A stretch of DNA of 64,000 nucleotides from Rhizobium phaseoli (GCF_003985125.1 NZ_ML133582.1:62001-126000), one strand, 5' to 3'. Positions 26,825 to 35,321 are shown, counted from the first letter of the stretch. The notes: generated by a model from the sequence alone, not told the origin. Made by a program: numbers and translations.

Positions 26825-27688
26825 GTGGGGACAATGGGATTAGCGGCTTGGGCGCGGCAATGGACGATGAAGCGCGCAATTGCTCTTGCTTTGGCAAAAA
26901 GAACATCCTCCTTGGTGACTACGTCAGGAGATGGCGCCAAGAGTAACGATATCTGCATGGCGTATCTTCTCGACAGGCAGGGAGAAGCGAAATTTCTCTT
27001 AGAGCAATTCGAAGGTTCGCAACTTCAAGGGAAGTGGTCGAACGACGGTAGATATTTCACCGACGACAAGACTATTCCGACTTTTGAATTGCAGGATTAT
27101 CAACTCTACATTCAGTACTACTACCGAGGATCGACCTTTTATAGCGTTGGAATCCCGAAGTTCCTCCTCCTCCGCTGCTCACCGTGGCCGTGGCTGTCTG
27201 TGAAGTATGACCGTTTCCTGCAATCGCGATTTAACAAGAGAGCGCTTGTGCGGCAGGCTCGAATTGAAGTCCTGGATTACGTCCTGGCCGAAACCGTGAA
27301 AGATCGCAAGTTCCAGATTCGAACGACAAGTTTGCTGACACACCTGTATTCGAACCGTTGGGTGCATCGTCCGGACAAAGACGAGCTTATGAACTATTAC
27401 ACCTTCATAATCGAAGCGTTACAAGAATCTGGTGATCTAGCTGCAGGAGAACACGGGGGCTACAGGCCAACGCCTAAAGCGCTGAACACCGCGGCGGCCT
27501 ATTTCGAAGACGAGCGACGACACAACGACAACAAGAAGATTCAGACGAGAATCGTTCTGCTGACCATCGCACTCACAGCGGTCGGTATCGTTCAGGCTGG
27601 TGCGGCTGCATATGAGCAATGGCTGAAGCCACCGGAGGTCTTCACCGGAACACTTGGCGGCCAACCAATTGATCTGATCCAAAAATAA
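26825..27688 (+). CDS. Tail-anchored membrane protein, hypothetical, downstream of the short Argonaute
   Basis: 287 residues from GTG 26825, which has GAGGA 7 nt upstream. The centre is soluble and alpha/beta with a basic, winged-helix-like part (about 140-235: RQARIEVLDYVLAETVKDRK ... GYRPTPKAL). Residues about 245-262 form a single membrane helix (IVLLTIALTAVGIVQAGA) followed by a short tail. It lies 63 nt after the pAgo gene with no terminator between, so it is probably co-transcribed. No family recognised; it could be an accessory membrane factor of the Argonaute system or an independent gene. Confidence 0.6.
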   Translation: MGTMGLAAWARQWTMKRAIALALAKRTSSLVTTSGDGAKSNDICMAYLLDRQGEAKFLLEQFEGSQLQGKWSNDGRYFTDDKTIPTFELQDYQLYIQYYYRGSTFYSVGIPKFLLLRCSPWPWLSVKYDRFLQSRFNKRALVRQARIEVLDYVLAETVKDRKFQIRTTSLLTHLYSNRWVHRPDKDELMNYYTFIIEALQESGDLAAGEHGGYRPTPKALNTAAAYFEDERRHNDNKKIQTRIVLLTIALTAVGIVQAGAAAYEQWLKPPEVFTGTLGGQPIDLIQK

Positions 27689-27739
27689 TCTTGGGTCCAT
27701 CGCGGCGCCCAATCGCGTCGAAGAATTCAGGGGGCCATT

Positions 27740-28768
27740 TCAAAAGCCGAGCGTAATCGTGTGGAAAACCTGCCTCCCATCGGGATCAATGGATAACAAA
27801 TTTGCGAGTGCATCATCAACAGTTGCAGGTGTTATATGCGTTTTGATTCCATAGGCGGTCGCGATGATAATCAAGTATTGAGCCATACGCCCAACATCGA
27901 AATACAGGTTTCTGAGGGCTCGCTCGTGCCGATACCTCCATTGGAATCGCGAAAAATCAGCTGTCAGTAATATTGTACAGCTTGCTGTATGCGCTTGCTC
28001 ATGTCCGATCAGGCCAGATGCAACCTCTTTTCTGAAATTGCCCCTTTTTACCACCTGAAGCCGGTCTTCACTGATGTTGTAATAGTAAATTCCTGCCTCT
28101 ATACCGTCGACATCAAACACAGCAATGTATGGGTCGAATGCGAACCCAACGCCGTGGAGAATATTGTGGATGTGGTCTTCAATATCGGGCACGTGATATG
28201 GACGCGATACCGAGAATCCGTGAAGCAGCAGCCCGTGAAAGCCCGCGGCGGTTAGTTGTCCATTCGAAGACATTACTAGCGTTGTGACACGCTTAGACAG
28301 AACTTCGCCACACGTCTCGCCTGAGGGCAGTGGTAGCGGCTTCGGCAGATGCACTGCTTCATCCAATGGAATAGATGCAGGGAGAGGTAAGTCGCTCTCG
28401 TTCAACATCTCCTGCAACGCATCGCATCTGAGACGTTCGTAATCCTCTCCTTTGTCTAGGAAGTCATCGCGGATCGACCAAAGATAATAACTGACCGCTA
28501 GGGTCCAGTTCCGTGATACCCAATGCTGAATTCCTTCGTACTCACTTTCGAAGTGAGCCGGGTTTTGGGAGATCAAACCAAGCTGCTCGAAGGAGGACGT
28601 CACCAGGGCGCTACGTTCGCCCGAGGCAGCGAGGGCGTCCAGAAGATCTCGCTTCCTCACTTTGTATCGTGTTTGGCTCAATGCGTCGCTGATCTGGATC
28701 TCTCCACTACCGCCGATCAGATTGCGTCGGACCGTGAGAAGAGGCTTCCAGTTACGCATTGGTTTCAC
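27740..28768 (-). CDS. SagB/McbC-like nitroreductase-fold protein (2), degenerate
   Basis: 342 residues. The C-terminal half (about 160-340) resembles SagB-type peptide dehydrogenases: AGIYYYNISEDRLQVV, then RYRHERALRNLYFDVGRMAQYLIIIATAYG. The conserved Ser-x-Gly-x-Arg FMN-phosphate motif seen in the upstream paralogue is missing, so it may be a non-catalytic or structural partner. The start is GTG 28768, overlapping the upstream gene by 17 nt, or ATG 28759 overlapping by 8 nt (ATGCGTAA). Coupled to the first SagB-like gene; the two may form a heterodimer. Confidence 0.68.
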   Translation of the reverse strand: MKPMRNWKPLLTVRRNLIGGSGEIQISDALSQTRYKVRKRDLLDALAASGERSALVTSSFEQLGLISQNPAHFESEYEGIQHWVSRNWTLAVSYYLWSIRDDFLDKGEDYERLRCDALQEMLNESDLPLPASIPLDEAVHLPKPLPLPSGETCGEVLSKRVTTLVMSSNGQLTAAGFHGLLLHGFSVSRPYHVPDIEDHIHNILHGVGFAFDPYIAVFDVDGIEAGIYYYNISEDRLQVVKRGNFRKEVASGLIGHEQAHTASCTILLTADFSRFQWRYRHERALRNLYFDVGRMAQYLIIIATAYGIKTHITPATVDDALANLLSIDPDGRQVFHTITLGF

Positions 28769-29897
28769 TCAGGGTGCTGAGTTCAGAAACGCTCGGACTT
28801 GAACTCCCTCCGATAGCCGCTCCGTAGATCACGCCCTCGGTAAGCAAATCCAATCCAAGAAGTTCTCCGACAGCTCGATCGTTGAGGCCATGTTGAACGA
28901 GACAATTCATATGGAGTGCTTTCGCAGTGACATCCAAAGTGCCACTTAAATGTCCGACATCCATATAAATCGCGCGAAAGCTCCGTGGTTCTCGATACCT
29001 GTACATGCTCCTCTCAAACACGCTTGTCATGACGATGATCGCATGGACCTTGAATGACGCCCTCAATGGCCCGGAGAATAAGCGTTGGAGGTTCTCCGCC
29101 GAAGCATCGAAGCACCTGATCTTATCGAGTGTGCTGTCTGCGACGTTGAAGTGATAAATTCCATTTTCAAGGTTTCGGACGCCAAATGCGAACAGGTAAG
29201 CTTCCGTCGGATGTCTTGATCCACCCGATGGGCTCGTTTTGCCTATCGCATCTGCCATCAGGGATTTGTCATCCGCCAAGGAGCGAGTCCGGAGTTGCCC
29301 GTAAACGACTGACAAAAGCAGAAGGCATCTTTGCCGCGTACAAGGCTCCAAGTCGGGCTGACCAAGCCAAACTGTTGAGAATGGCTCATCGAGAGCAGAT
29401 AGGGCTACCGATGTGGTTGGAGCGGGGTATCGGCGTATTGTTTTCGAAAATGCTTTAGTTCTTTCGAGGTCAGGCGCCGACCGCACGTAGGAAACCATTC
29501 GCTCGAAATCGAGTTTGCGCCCGTCGACGGAATAATCCACAAAGGGATAGTTTCGGGTTGCCAAATGATAGTCGGCAGAGTCAACCCATCCGAACGCTGC
29601 CCACTCAGAGAGTAGGGATTGCGTCCGCCTATGCGACTCGTCGCTACCTTCGACCAAAAGACCCAGGCCACACAGACGCTCAATGGCCTCGAAAACGAGG
29701 TCCCGGGGAAAACTGTATTCCGCGACGAAGTTGTCGGTGACCGATCCTTCTTCGTCGCCGTCTGCAAAAGCGATGAGCAGCATCGTTGCGAGCCGTCCGC
29801 AACGATACTCTACACATGTATCAAGGTTCGTTACTCGCCAAGTCGTCTCGGCCGTCGAACTCGGAAAAAGTCTTACAGCGGCATGGGTGATCAACAT
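28752..29897 (-). CDS. SagB/McbC-like FMN-dependent dehydrogenase (1)
   Basis: 381 residues. The N-terminal 100 are a small unassigned domain, as in many SagB proteins. The nitroreductase-fold domain (about 200-365) carries KTSPSGGSRHPTEAY, the classic FMN-binding start of SagB/ThcOx enzymes, then ENGIYHFN and REPRSFRAIYMDVGHLSGTL. Such enzymes oxidise azoline rings to azoles in ribosomal peptides. It follows a 58-residue peptide gene by 28 nt and overlaps the second SagB-like gene. No cyclodehydratase (SagC/D or YcaO) is encoded nearby, so the substrate chemistry is open. Confidence 0.75.
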   Translation of the reverse strand: MLITHAAVRLFPSSTAETTWRVTNLDTCVEYRCGRLATMLLIAFADGDEEGSVTDNFVAEYSFPRDLVFEAIERLCGLGLLVEGSDESHRRTQSLLSEWAAFGWVDSADYHLATRNYPFVDYSVDGRKLDFERMVSYVRSAPDLERTKAFSKTIRRYPAPTTSVALSALDEPFSTVWLGQPDLEPCTRQRCLLLLSVVYGQLRTRSLADDKSLMADAIGKTSPSGGSRHPTEAYLFAFGVRNLENGIYHFNVADSTLDKIRCFDASAENLQRLFSGPLRASFKVHAIIVMTSVFERSMYRYREPRSFRAIYMDVGHLSGTLDVTAKALHMNCLVQHGLNDRAVGELLGLDLLTEGVIYGAAIGGSSSPSVSELSTLSETNA

Positions 29898-29925
29898 TGT
29901 GTTGACTTCGGGGATGCCTCCCCGT

Positions 29926-30102
29926 TCAGGAAGGTTTACCGGTATCTGTGCTCTTGGCGCTTTCTGACAGCTTCCAAGGTTCAGCTTTCATCTGCTTCAA
30001 TGCGCCGACGGGCTGTCCAAGAACCTCGATGATCACATCATCACTCCTGCTGGCGTCACGGTAGACACGCACAAGTTCTTCTCGGCCTTTTTCTTCTGCC
30101 AT
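29926..30102 (-). CDS. Small 58-residue peptide, candidate RiPP precursor
   Basis: ATG 30102 follows GGGAGAG by 5 nt; the longer frame to 30135 lacks such a site. The N-terminal part is charged (MAEEKGREELVRVYRDASRSDDV), followed by IIEVLGQPVGAL and a C-terminal tail rich in Ser/Thr/Lys (KLSESAKSTDTGKPS). That resembles a leader plus modifiable core. It is the first gene of a unit with two SagB-like dehydrogenases. There are no cysteines, so only Ser/Thr-derived oxazoles or another modification could occur. The precursor role is inferred from position and size. Confidence 0.5.
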   Translation of the reverse strand: MAEEKGREELVRVYRDASRSDDVIIEVLGQPVGALKQMKAEPWKLSESAKSTDTGKPS

Positions 30103-30256
30103 TTGCTCTCTCCCAAAGAAAAATTTGCGAAACAAGTCAATTTCTTCCCATTAATGGTAGAACAGAACATCTCGCTAAATACACGTTATAAGTTAAGTCG
30201 GATTTTGTCCATAGTCCAATTTAACTAACGAGTAACTGACCAAGAACATGACGGGC

Positions 30257-30720
30257 TCAGAGCATTAAATCCATCATTTTCGAAGACAAGAACCCAGTCA
30301 CAGTCACTTGCTGCTGCTGATGCCTCTTAAGCTTTATACGCCCTTCCATGACTTCTTGTGCGCGGTAGACGGAACGGACCTGAACACCGTATTCCTTGGC
30401 GATGGCAGTCGCTTTCTCGCCGCCGTCGTCGAAACCGCCCAAGGCTCTGCCAGCGACTTCAACCCGGCTCCGGCCGCCTCGATCTTCTCCCCCGATGTGT
30501 AGGAGATCGATCGTCGATCGGGCGAGGCGATCTAGCCTGGTCACGACCACGACCACGACCACGACGTCGCCGTGGCGAAGGTGGTCGAGCATCTTATTCA
30601 GCTCCGGACGGTCCTTCTTGGCGCCGCAGACGATCTCCTCGAAGATCCGCTTGCAGCCAGCAGCGATCATTGCTCTCGCGGCAGCGTGAGGTCCTGACCT
30701 TCAGAGGCCCAAACTTTCGA
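30257..30720 (-). pseudogene. Broken serine resolvase/invertase
   Basis: Remnant of a Tn3-family-type resolvase. In one frame EGQDLTLPRE is readable (30680-30710); a +1 shift then gives MIAAGCKRIFEEIVCGAKKD, LNKMLDHLRHGDVVV and TRLDRLARSTIDLL. The next part is collapsed by a deletion, and a recombinase-like HTH (ATAIAKEYGVQVRSVYRAQEV) remains. A GTGGTC hexamer is repeated so that GDVVVV has become GDVVVVVVVV. The catalytic-Ser N-terminus is missing. It marks past mobility at the right edge of the island. Confidence 0.75.
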
Positions 30721-31036
30721 ACCTGTCGTCTGCTGATTTCATAATGAACGATCGGTTTATTTTCGAATCTGAATCTTTCGTAAAATTTGAACGAAAACCC
30801 TTCAGTCCCAACGAATCCGATGTTTAACAAAAATCCAATTTTACCAAGCGTTTGCACTTTGTTTGTCTCAAATTAATCATGCATTTTAGGCGTTTTTTGA
30901 AGGCCGTTTGGCATAGTGAAGCCATCAAACGAGCGGGGCAAACCCGCCGGACCGCAAGGGCCGCAAGCTGCGATAGACGGCAAGGCCCGGAGGTAAAACA
31001 GGGTAAGTCATAAACAGGCTAACAGGGATAAAACCG
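30721..31036 (+). promoter_or_regulatory. Island edge and structured leader upstream of the SEL1 gene
   Basis: 316 nt without a gene. The left part (to about 30900) is AT-rich island DNA with nothing recognised. From 30905 composition returns to GC-rich. Here a perfect hairpin GCGGG-GCAAA-CCCGC (30933-30947) is followed by a larger stem GGGCC (30958-30962) with GGCCC (30984-30988) enclosing GCAAGCTGC. It precedes the SEL1-repeat gene by about 50 nt. It looks like a conserved structured 5' leader, but I cannot place it in a known riboswitch family. Confidence 0.4.
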
Positions 31037-31306
31037 ATGGCACGCTTTGAAATGCACAATGCTGAAACGGCCACCATGGGTGGCGACAACAACAGCGCCG
31101 ATGTCTTCTGCGAAATGGGTCTGATGTATGCGACCGGCCGCGGCTGCGCCATCGATCTCGTCGCTGCCCACAAGTGGCTGAACATTGCCGCAATCAAGGG
31201 CAACGACCGCGCCGCCGAGCTTCGCGCCGACGTGGCCGCCACCATGAACAAGATGCAGCTCGTGGAAGCGTTGCGCGCTGCCCGCGAATGGATGACGGTT
31301 CACTGA
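31037..31306 (+). CDS. SEL1-like repeat protein, small
   Basis: 89 residues with one and a half SEL1-type TPR-like repeats: AEVFCEMGLMYATGRG-like (here ADVFCEMGLMYATGRGCAIDLVAAHKWLNIAAIKGNDRAAELR). SEL1 repeats form alpha-alpha superhelices used for protein-protein contacts. There is no signal peptide, so it is cytoplasmic. First core gene to the right of the island, with a structured leader upstream and a strong hairpin downstream, so it is a monocistronic unit. Partner unknown. Confidence 0.8.
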   Translation: MARFEMHNAETATMGGDNNSADVFCEMGLMYATGRGCAIDLVAAHKWLNIAAIKGNDRAAELRADVAATMNKMQLVEALRAAREWMTVH

Positions 31307-31393
31307 ACCCGTCTCGTGCGGGCGGTTCGATAGAAATAACAACTTCGAAAGAGGGGCTGGCGGGGCGATTTGAAACGCCGATGCCGGGAGAAG

Positions 31394-31431
31394 AGAACCG
31401 CGGCCGGATATCCTCCACCGGCCGCGGTTCT
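31394..31431 (+). terminator. Terminator-like hairpin after the SEL1 gene
   Basis: A perfect 14-bp stem (AGAACCGCGGCCGG / CCGGCCGCGGTTCT) with a 10-nt loop, 87 nt after the stop codon, followed by TCGTTAAAT. The U-tract is weak, but the stem is very stable and it lies between converging genes, so it may work in both directions. Confidence 0.55.
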
Positions 31432-31493
31432 TCGTTAAATACCAGCGGATGACGTCCTCCGAAAATCACTCACATGTTTCGCATCATGCTTGA

Positions 31494-32606
31494 TCAGCCG
31501 ATCGCCTTCAGCACCTGCGGCAGCGCGTCCTCGAACAGCGCCATGTCGGCCTCGGGTCCGACGCTGACGCGGATGCAGCGATTGAGCGGCGCCACACCGG
31601 GCATGCGGATGAAGACGCCGTGCTCCATCAGCCCGTCGACGATCGCCCGGGCATAAGCGCCGTCGCGGCCGGCGTTGATCGCCACGAAATTCGTCGCCGA
31701 GGGTAGCGGCTCGAGGCCATTGGCCCGGACGATGCGGCCGATCCGCTCCCGTGCCGCATAGATCTTGCCGACCACCTCGCTGAGATAGGCTTGGTCCTTG
31801 AGGGCGGCAAGCGCGGCGGCCGTCGCCAGCCGGTTCATGCCGAAATGATTGCGAATCTTGTCGAAGGCCTGCGCCGTGCCCGGCGTCGAGATCACGTAGC
31901 CGGTGCGTGAGCCGGCAAGTCCGTAGGCTTTGGAAAAGGTGCGGGTGCGCACGACGTTCGGCAGATCGATCAGCGCGGCGATCGACGGCAGCGAATTTGC
32001 CGGCCCCGTCTCGCTATAGGCCTCGTCGAGCACCATCAGCGTCGTCTCTGGCAGTGCCTTGGCGAAAGCGACGATGCTGTCGGCGTCCCACCAGCTGCCC
32101 ATCGGATTGTCTGGATTGGCGAAATAGACGAGCGGCGCATTCTCGCGCCTGACGGCGTCGAGCAGTCCGTCGAGATCCTCGCGGTCGTTCACATAGGGCA
32201 CTGTCACCAGCCGGCCGCCGAAGCCGGCGACATGGAAATTGAAAGTCGGATAGGCGCCGAGCGAGGTGACTACCGGCGCGCCGGCTTCGATCACCAGCCG
32301 GACGATCTGACCGAGCAATTCGTCGATGCCGCCGCCGATGGCGATATTGGCGGGGGAGGTGCCGAGATGGGCGCCGAGCGCTTCCCTCAGCGCGAAATTT
32401 TCCGGGTCGTTGTATTTCCAGATATTGCCGGCTTCCTCGCTTATCGCCGCAAGCACGGAAGGAGCCGGGCCGAAGCCGTTCTCGTTGGCGCCGATGCGCG
32501 CCAGAACGGCACGTCCGCGTTGGCGCTCGATGGCCTCGGGGCCGACGAAAGGAACTGTAGAGGGCAGGGCGCTGATAAGGGCTGTGAAGCGCGAAAAGGC
32601 GGACAT
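31494..32606 (-). CDS. Histidinol-phosphate-type PLP aminotransferase (HisC-like)
   Basis: 370-residue fold-type I aminotransferase, class I/II. Seen: GANENGFGPAPS at the N-terminus, the FANPDNPMGS loop, LDEAYSETG with the PLP-contacting Asp, and the Schiff-base Lys in TRTFSKAYGLAGSRTGYVI, then Arg in RVSVGPEADM for the substrate carboxylate or phosphate. HisC paralogues of this kind often act on aromatic amino acids rather than histidinol phosphate, and no his genes are adjacent. ATG 32606 is chosen; the longer frame to 32999 is antisense to the PilZ gene. Confidence 0.83.
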   Translation of the reverse strand: MSAFSRFTALISALPSTVPFVGPEAIERQRGRAVLARIGANENGFGPAPSVLAAISEEAGNIWKYNDPENFALREALGAHLGTSPANIAIGGGIDELLGQIVRLVIEAGAPVVTSLGAYPTFNFHVAGFGGRLVTVPYVNDREDLDGLLDAVRRENAPLVYFANPDNPMGSWWDADSIVAFAKALPETTLMVLDEAYSETGPANSLPSIAALIDLPNVVRTRTFSKAYGLAGSRTGYVISTPGTAQAFDKIRNHFGMNRLATAAALAALKDQAYLSEVVGKIYAARERIGRIVRANGLEPLPSATNFVAINAGRDGAYARAIVDGLMEHGVFIRMPGVAPLNRCIRVSVGPEADMALFEDALPQVLKAIG

Positions 32607-32677
32607 GCGAAGGCAGTTTCCCGGACATGTTGACGGTGGCGCAACAATAGGCCGGGTCACGACCAAGGCAAGCAAGA

Positions 32678-33109
32678 TTATTTCGACAGCTGACCGATGG
32701 GTGAGGCTTGCGGGCGGAACATCGGCGCCCGCCGTGCGTCGATCGCTTCCATGTTCCCGACAAGGAAATCGGTGCGCACCACGCGGCGCAGGACGTCGGG
32801 ATCCATCAGGTTGATGAACCGCACGCCGATACGTTCCTTGTGACGATAGACCTCTGCACATCCGATCCGATAGGCGAGACCGAGGATGTTGAGATAATAA
32901 TGTTTCGGCAGACCGGCGGTGGTCGATACAATGAAGGTCGCGCCGCCCTGCGAGATATCGATGATCTCGGCGCTTCGCATCGAAACGCCGGTGAGGCACG
33001 GCCGGACGGCGACAATACGGGCGGGGCGCTTGACGTGGAACTCTTCCCAGCGCAGGTCGTAAATGGCGGATTTGACCGTGGCAAGGTGTGTAGCGCGGAG
33101 CATAGTCAT
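32678..33109 (-). CDS. PilZ-domain protein (1)
   Basis: 143 residues from ATG 33109 (GGAGA 9 nt upstream; ATG 33103 is an alternative). The C-terminal PilZ fold is recognised by SAEIIDISQGGATFIVST and GVRFINL. In PilZ proteins the D/N-x-S-x-x-G motif binds cyclic di-GMP; here DISQGG supplies it, though the preceding RxxxR (RPARIVAVRPCLTG) is imperfect. A second PilZ-like gene lies 2.4 kb away. The output process is unknown. Confidence 0.75.
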   Translation of the reverse strand: MTMLRATHLATVKSAIYDLRWEEFHVKRPARIVAVRPCLTGVSMRSAEIIDISQGGATFIVSTTAGLPKHYYLNILGLAYRIGCAEVYRHKERIGVRFINLMDPDVLRRVVRTDFLVGNMEAIDARRAPMFRPQASPIGQLSK

Positions 33110-33307
33110 CTTACATTCTCCGTCAGGCAGGGCACAGTTGGGGTTCTTGGCCTGGTGCAAGCTGATCTTGCTCCAGCCAAGCTCACATGAATGTTTTGCA
33201 CATTCGTCAAATATCAAATGACAATTTTAACGAGTCTAAAATTTGTGCCCAAGCGGGACGGTCGATGTTTCCGATCGGGACGCTCGGCTGATATCCGACT
33301 GTTCGGT

Positions 33308-33709
33308 TCAGCCGAAAATCCTTGCGGCGATATATCCACCGGCGGCGGTCAACGCTGTCAGAAGCGTGCCCCAAGCCATGTCGACCAGGCTCATGGCGAG
33401 TGGCCAGTTCCGAAGCGTCGCAAGGTTCGTAATGTCATAGGTGCCATAGGCCGCCAGTCCCAGAATGGCACCGTGAACAAGAGCGGTTGCGATCGAACCT
33501 GCCGACAATGCCGGCTGCACCGCCAGCACGACCACCGCAGCAGCGAAGAAAAGGTAGAACAGTGCGGCTACCGCAAGGTTCGGCGAGGACAGCATCAGCG
33601 CTCCGAGCTGGTCGCGATAGAAGCTGCGGGCGACAAGACCAAGCCATATGCCATCCCAGACGAGGAGGGAAAGGAGGCTGCCGGCATAAGCGAACAGAGC
33701 TGTCTTCAT
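33308..33709 (-). CDS. DUF2177-family membrane protein
   Basis: 133 residues with four hydrophobic helices and the family opening LLVWDGIWLGLVARSFYRDQLG. The last helices hold AYGTYDITNLATLRNWPL, also typical of DUF2177. Integral inner-membrane protein of unknown function. Transcribed alone. Confidence 0.82.
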   Translation of the reverse strand: MKTALFAYAGSLLSLLVWDGIWLGLVARSFYRDQLGALMLSSPNLAVAALFYLFFAAAVVVLAVQPALSAGSIATALVHGAILGLAAYGTYDITNLATLRNWPLAMSLVDMAWGTLLTALTAAGGYIAARIFG

Positions 33710-33868
33710 TGTCGATCTCCTGAGCCTGACCTTTTACGAGAGCGAGGCCGGAGCGGATCGCCGCTTCATCGATTGCGGCACAATTTCTCGAACTCTTTCA
33801 ATGGCTGGACGTTCTGTCTTGATCGATGAAGCATGGCGCGCTTCGATGACGACAGCGAGGAGTTGAAG

Positions 33869-34315
33869 ATGACCGACGTCAAAATTCCCGGGAAATCATG
33901 GGTCGTAGTCTGCAATGGAGCCAAGGCCCTGATCATGCAGAATGCCGGCGATGCCCAACTGATGAACCTCAAAGTGCTGGAAACCCTGACGCAACCGAAC
34001 GAGCCCGATCGCGAAATCGGCGCCGACAAGCCTGGCCGCAGCCATGCCGCCGATGGGTTCAGCCGCAGCGCTGTCGAAGAGACGAGCTGGCAGGAGCAGG
34101 CCGAAGCTCAATTTCTGAAACATGTGGCGGAACGAATGGACGAGCTGACCCAGGCAAAGGATGCGCACCGGATCGTCCTCATCGCGCCGCCGAAGGCGCT
34201 CGGCACCTTGCGGCCGGCTCTCAGCGTCGAGACGCAGGCAGCGATTTCGGCGGAATTGGCGAAAGACTATACCAATCTGCCGATTGACGAGATCGAGCGA
34301 CATCTCGCCGCGTGA
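33869..34315 (+). CDS. Host attachment family protein (Host_attach)
   Basis: 148 residues from ATG 33869, preceded by GAGGAGTTGAAG. The frame is compatible with the Host_attach family (related to Agrobacterium AtsE): KSWVVVCNGAKALIM at the N-terminus and RIVLIAPPKALGTLRP near the C-terminus, with the peptide-release-factor-like fold. Despite the name, most members are soluble proteins of unproven function. Monocistronic. Confidence 0.8.
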   Translation: MTDVKIPGKSWVVVCNGAKALIMQNAGDAQLMNLKVLETLTQPNEPDREIGADKPGRSHAADGFSRSAVEETSWQEQAEAQFLKHVAERMDELTQAKDAHRIVLIAPPKALGTLRPALSVETQAAISAELAKDYTNLPIDEIERHLAA

Positions 34316-34365
34316 AAAAAAGGCATCAAGAGCGTGGGCTGGCTGGCCTGTGTTTCCTGCTTACC

Positions 34366-35232
34366 TCACCCCGACGGCCTCTGCCCGGCAAACAGATCTT
34401 CATGATCGGCAAACAGCGCCGCCAGTCGGTCGATGACGGTCCTCACTTCCGGCCGTTGCCGCTCGTCGTCATGCGCGACGATCCACATCTCGTAGGGCAG
34501 ATCGTCGATCACAGGCCCGGCGCGCACGAGCCTGCGCTCCTGGTCGCCGATGAAGCAGGGCAGCACGCCGCGGCCGGCCCCGCCACGGATCAGGTAAAAC
34601 AGCATATGCGGTGTGTTCGTCCAGCCGGTGATCCAATAATCCGGCTGTTCGAACGTCCATTTGTCTGCCGGGGTGGTGGCAATGTCGGTGCCAAGCGAAA
34701 TCCAGTTGCAGTTGCTCTGTGCAAAATCGGCCGCCTGGTACGCGGCGTGAGCCACTTTGACCGAACGGCGAATCGCGACGTTGCCGCTGTCCGGCCGGCT
34801 GTGGCGAATAGCGATATGCGCCTCGCGATAGGTGAAGTCGACGCTCGCATCAGAGCTCTTGTAGCACATGCGGAAACTGTCGCTCAGCGTCCAGACGCCG
34901 GCCAGATGGTCGGCGATGAAGCGCAGGGTCCAGCTGTCAGCGGCGGTCGAGACGATCGGCAGCATCAGCACCTCGCCGCGCCAGTCGGAGATCGCCTGCG
35001 CCGCATCCTGCATCAGCCGGACGCGATCGAGTAACTCCTGACCATCCCTGGCCAGCAAATAACCGGTGGGGCCGCGGCTGAACAGCGAACGGCCGGTTAC
35101 CCGTTCCAACGCCAGCATGCGCCGGCCGATCGTTGGCGCGCTGAGGCCGGTACGCGCTGCCGCCGCCGAAAGCCCGCCTCCGGTCGCGACGTGGAAGAAG
35201 AGTTGCAGATCGTCCCAGCTCGCATCTTTCAT
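34366..35232 (-). CDS. LysR-family transcriptional regulator
   Basis: 288 residues. N-terminal winged HTH (about 5-62: WDDLQLFFHVATGGGLSAAAARTGLSAPTIGRRMLALE) is followed by a periplasmic-binding-protein-like effector domain (about 90-285). It has the LysR feature of an HTH very near the start. No divergent metabolic gene is adjacent except a short open frame, so the regulon is unclear. Confidence 0.87.
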   Translation of the reverse strand: MKDASWDDLQLFFHVATGGGLSAAAARTGLSAPTIGRRMLALERVTGRSLFSRGPTGYLLARDGQELLDRVRLMQDAAQAISDWRGEVLMLPIVSTAADSWTLRFIADHLAGVWTLSDSFRMCYKSSDASVDFTYREAHIAIRHSRPDSGNVAIRRSVKVAHAAYQAADFAQSNCNWISLGTDIATTPADKWTFEQPDYWITGWTNTPHMLFYLIRGGAGRGVLPCFIGDQERRLVRAGPVIDDLPYEMWIVAHDDERQRPEVRTVIDRLAALFADHEDLFAGQRPSG

Positions 35233-35321
35233 CGATGAAAACCCCCTTTCTCCAGCGCCTCTACATAGGGAGCGCGTGAAGGCCTAGCTCAGGTGCTCCA
35301 GCAATAGATGGAGGATAGGCA

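Larger units (their letters stand above)
21323..30900. other. Accessory (defence) island
   Basis: Between two ordinary core genes (DUF2147 and SEL1-repeat) lie about 9.5 kb of visibly AT-richer DNA whose codon usage departs from the strongly GC-ending pattern on both sides. Contents are an HNH-like zinc-finger protein, an ApeA-like HEPN protein, a short-Argonaute pair plus membrane protein, a peptide with two SagB-like enzymes, and a serine-resolvase fossil at the right edge. No tRNA or clear flanking direct repeat is seen, so exact ends and mechanism of insertion are unknown. Confidence 0.65.

Noticed and set aside
30540..30565. Hexameric repeats as a possible CRISPR or VNTR locus
   Set aside because: It is a short GACCAC expansion within the resolvase remnant; no repeat-spacer array is present anywhere in the window.
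30905..31036. Possible cyclic-di-GMP-I (GEMM) riboswitch because of GGGGCAAACC and CCGCAAGC
   Set aside because: The GAAA tetraloop/receptor and the GACGCAAAGCC core are absent; kept only as an unclassified leader.
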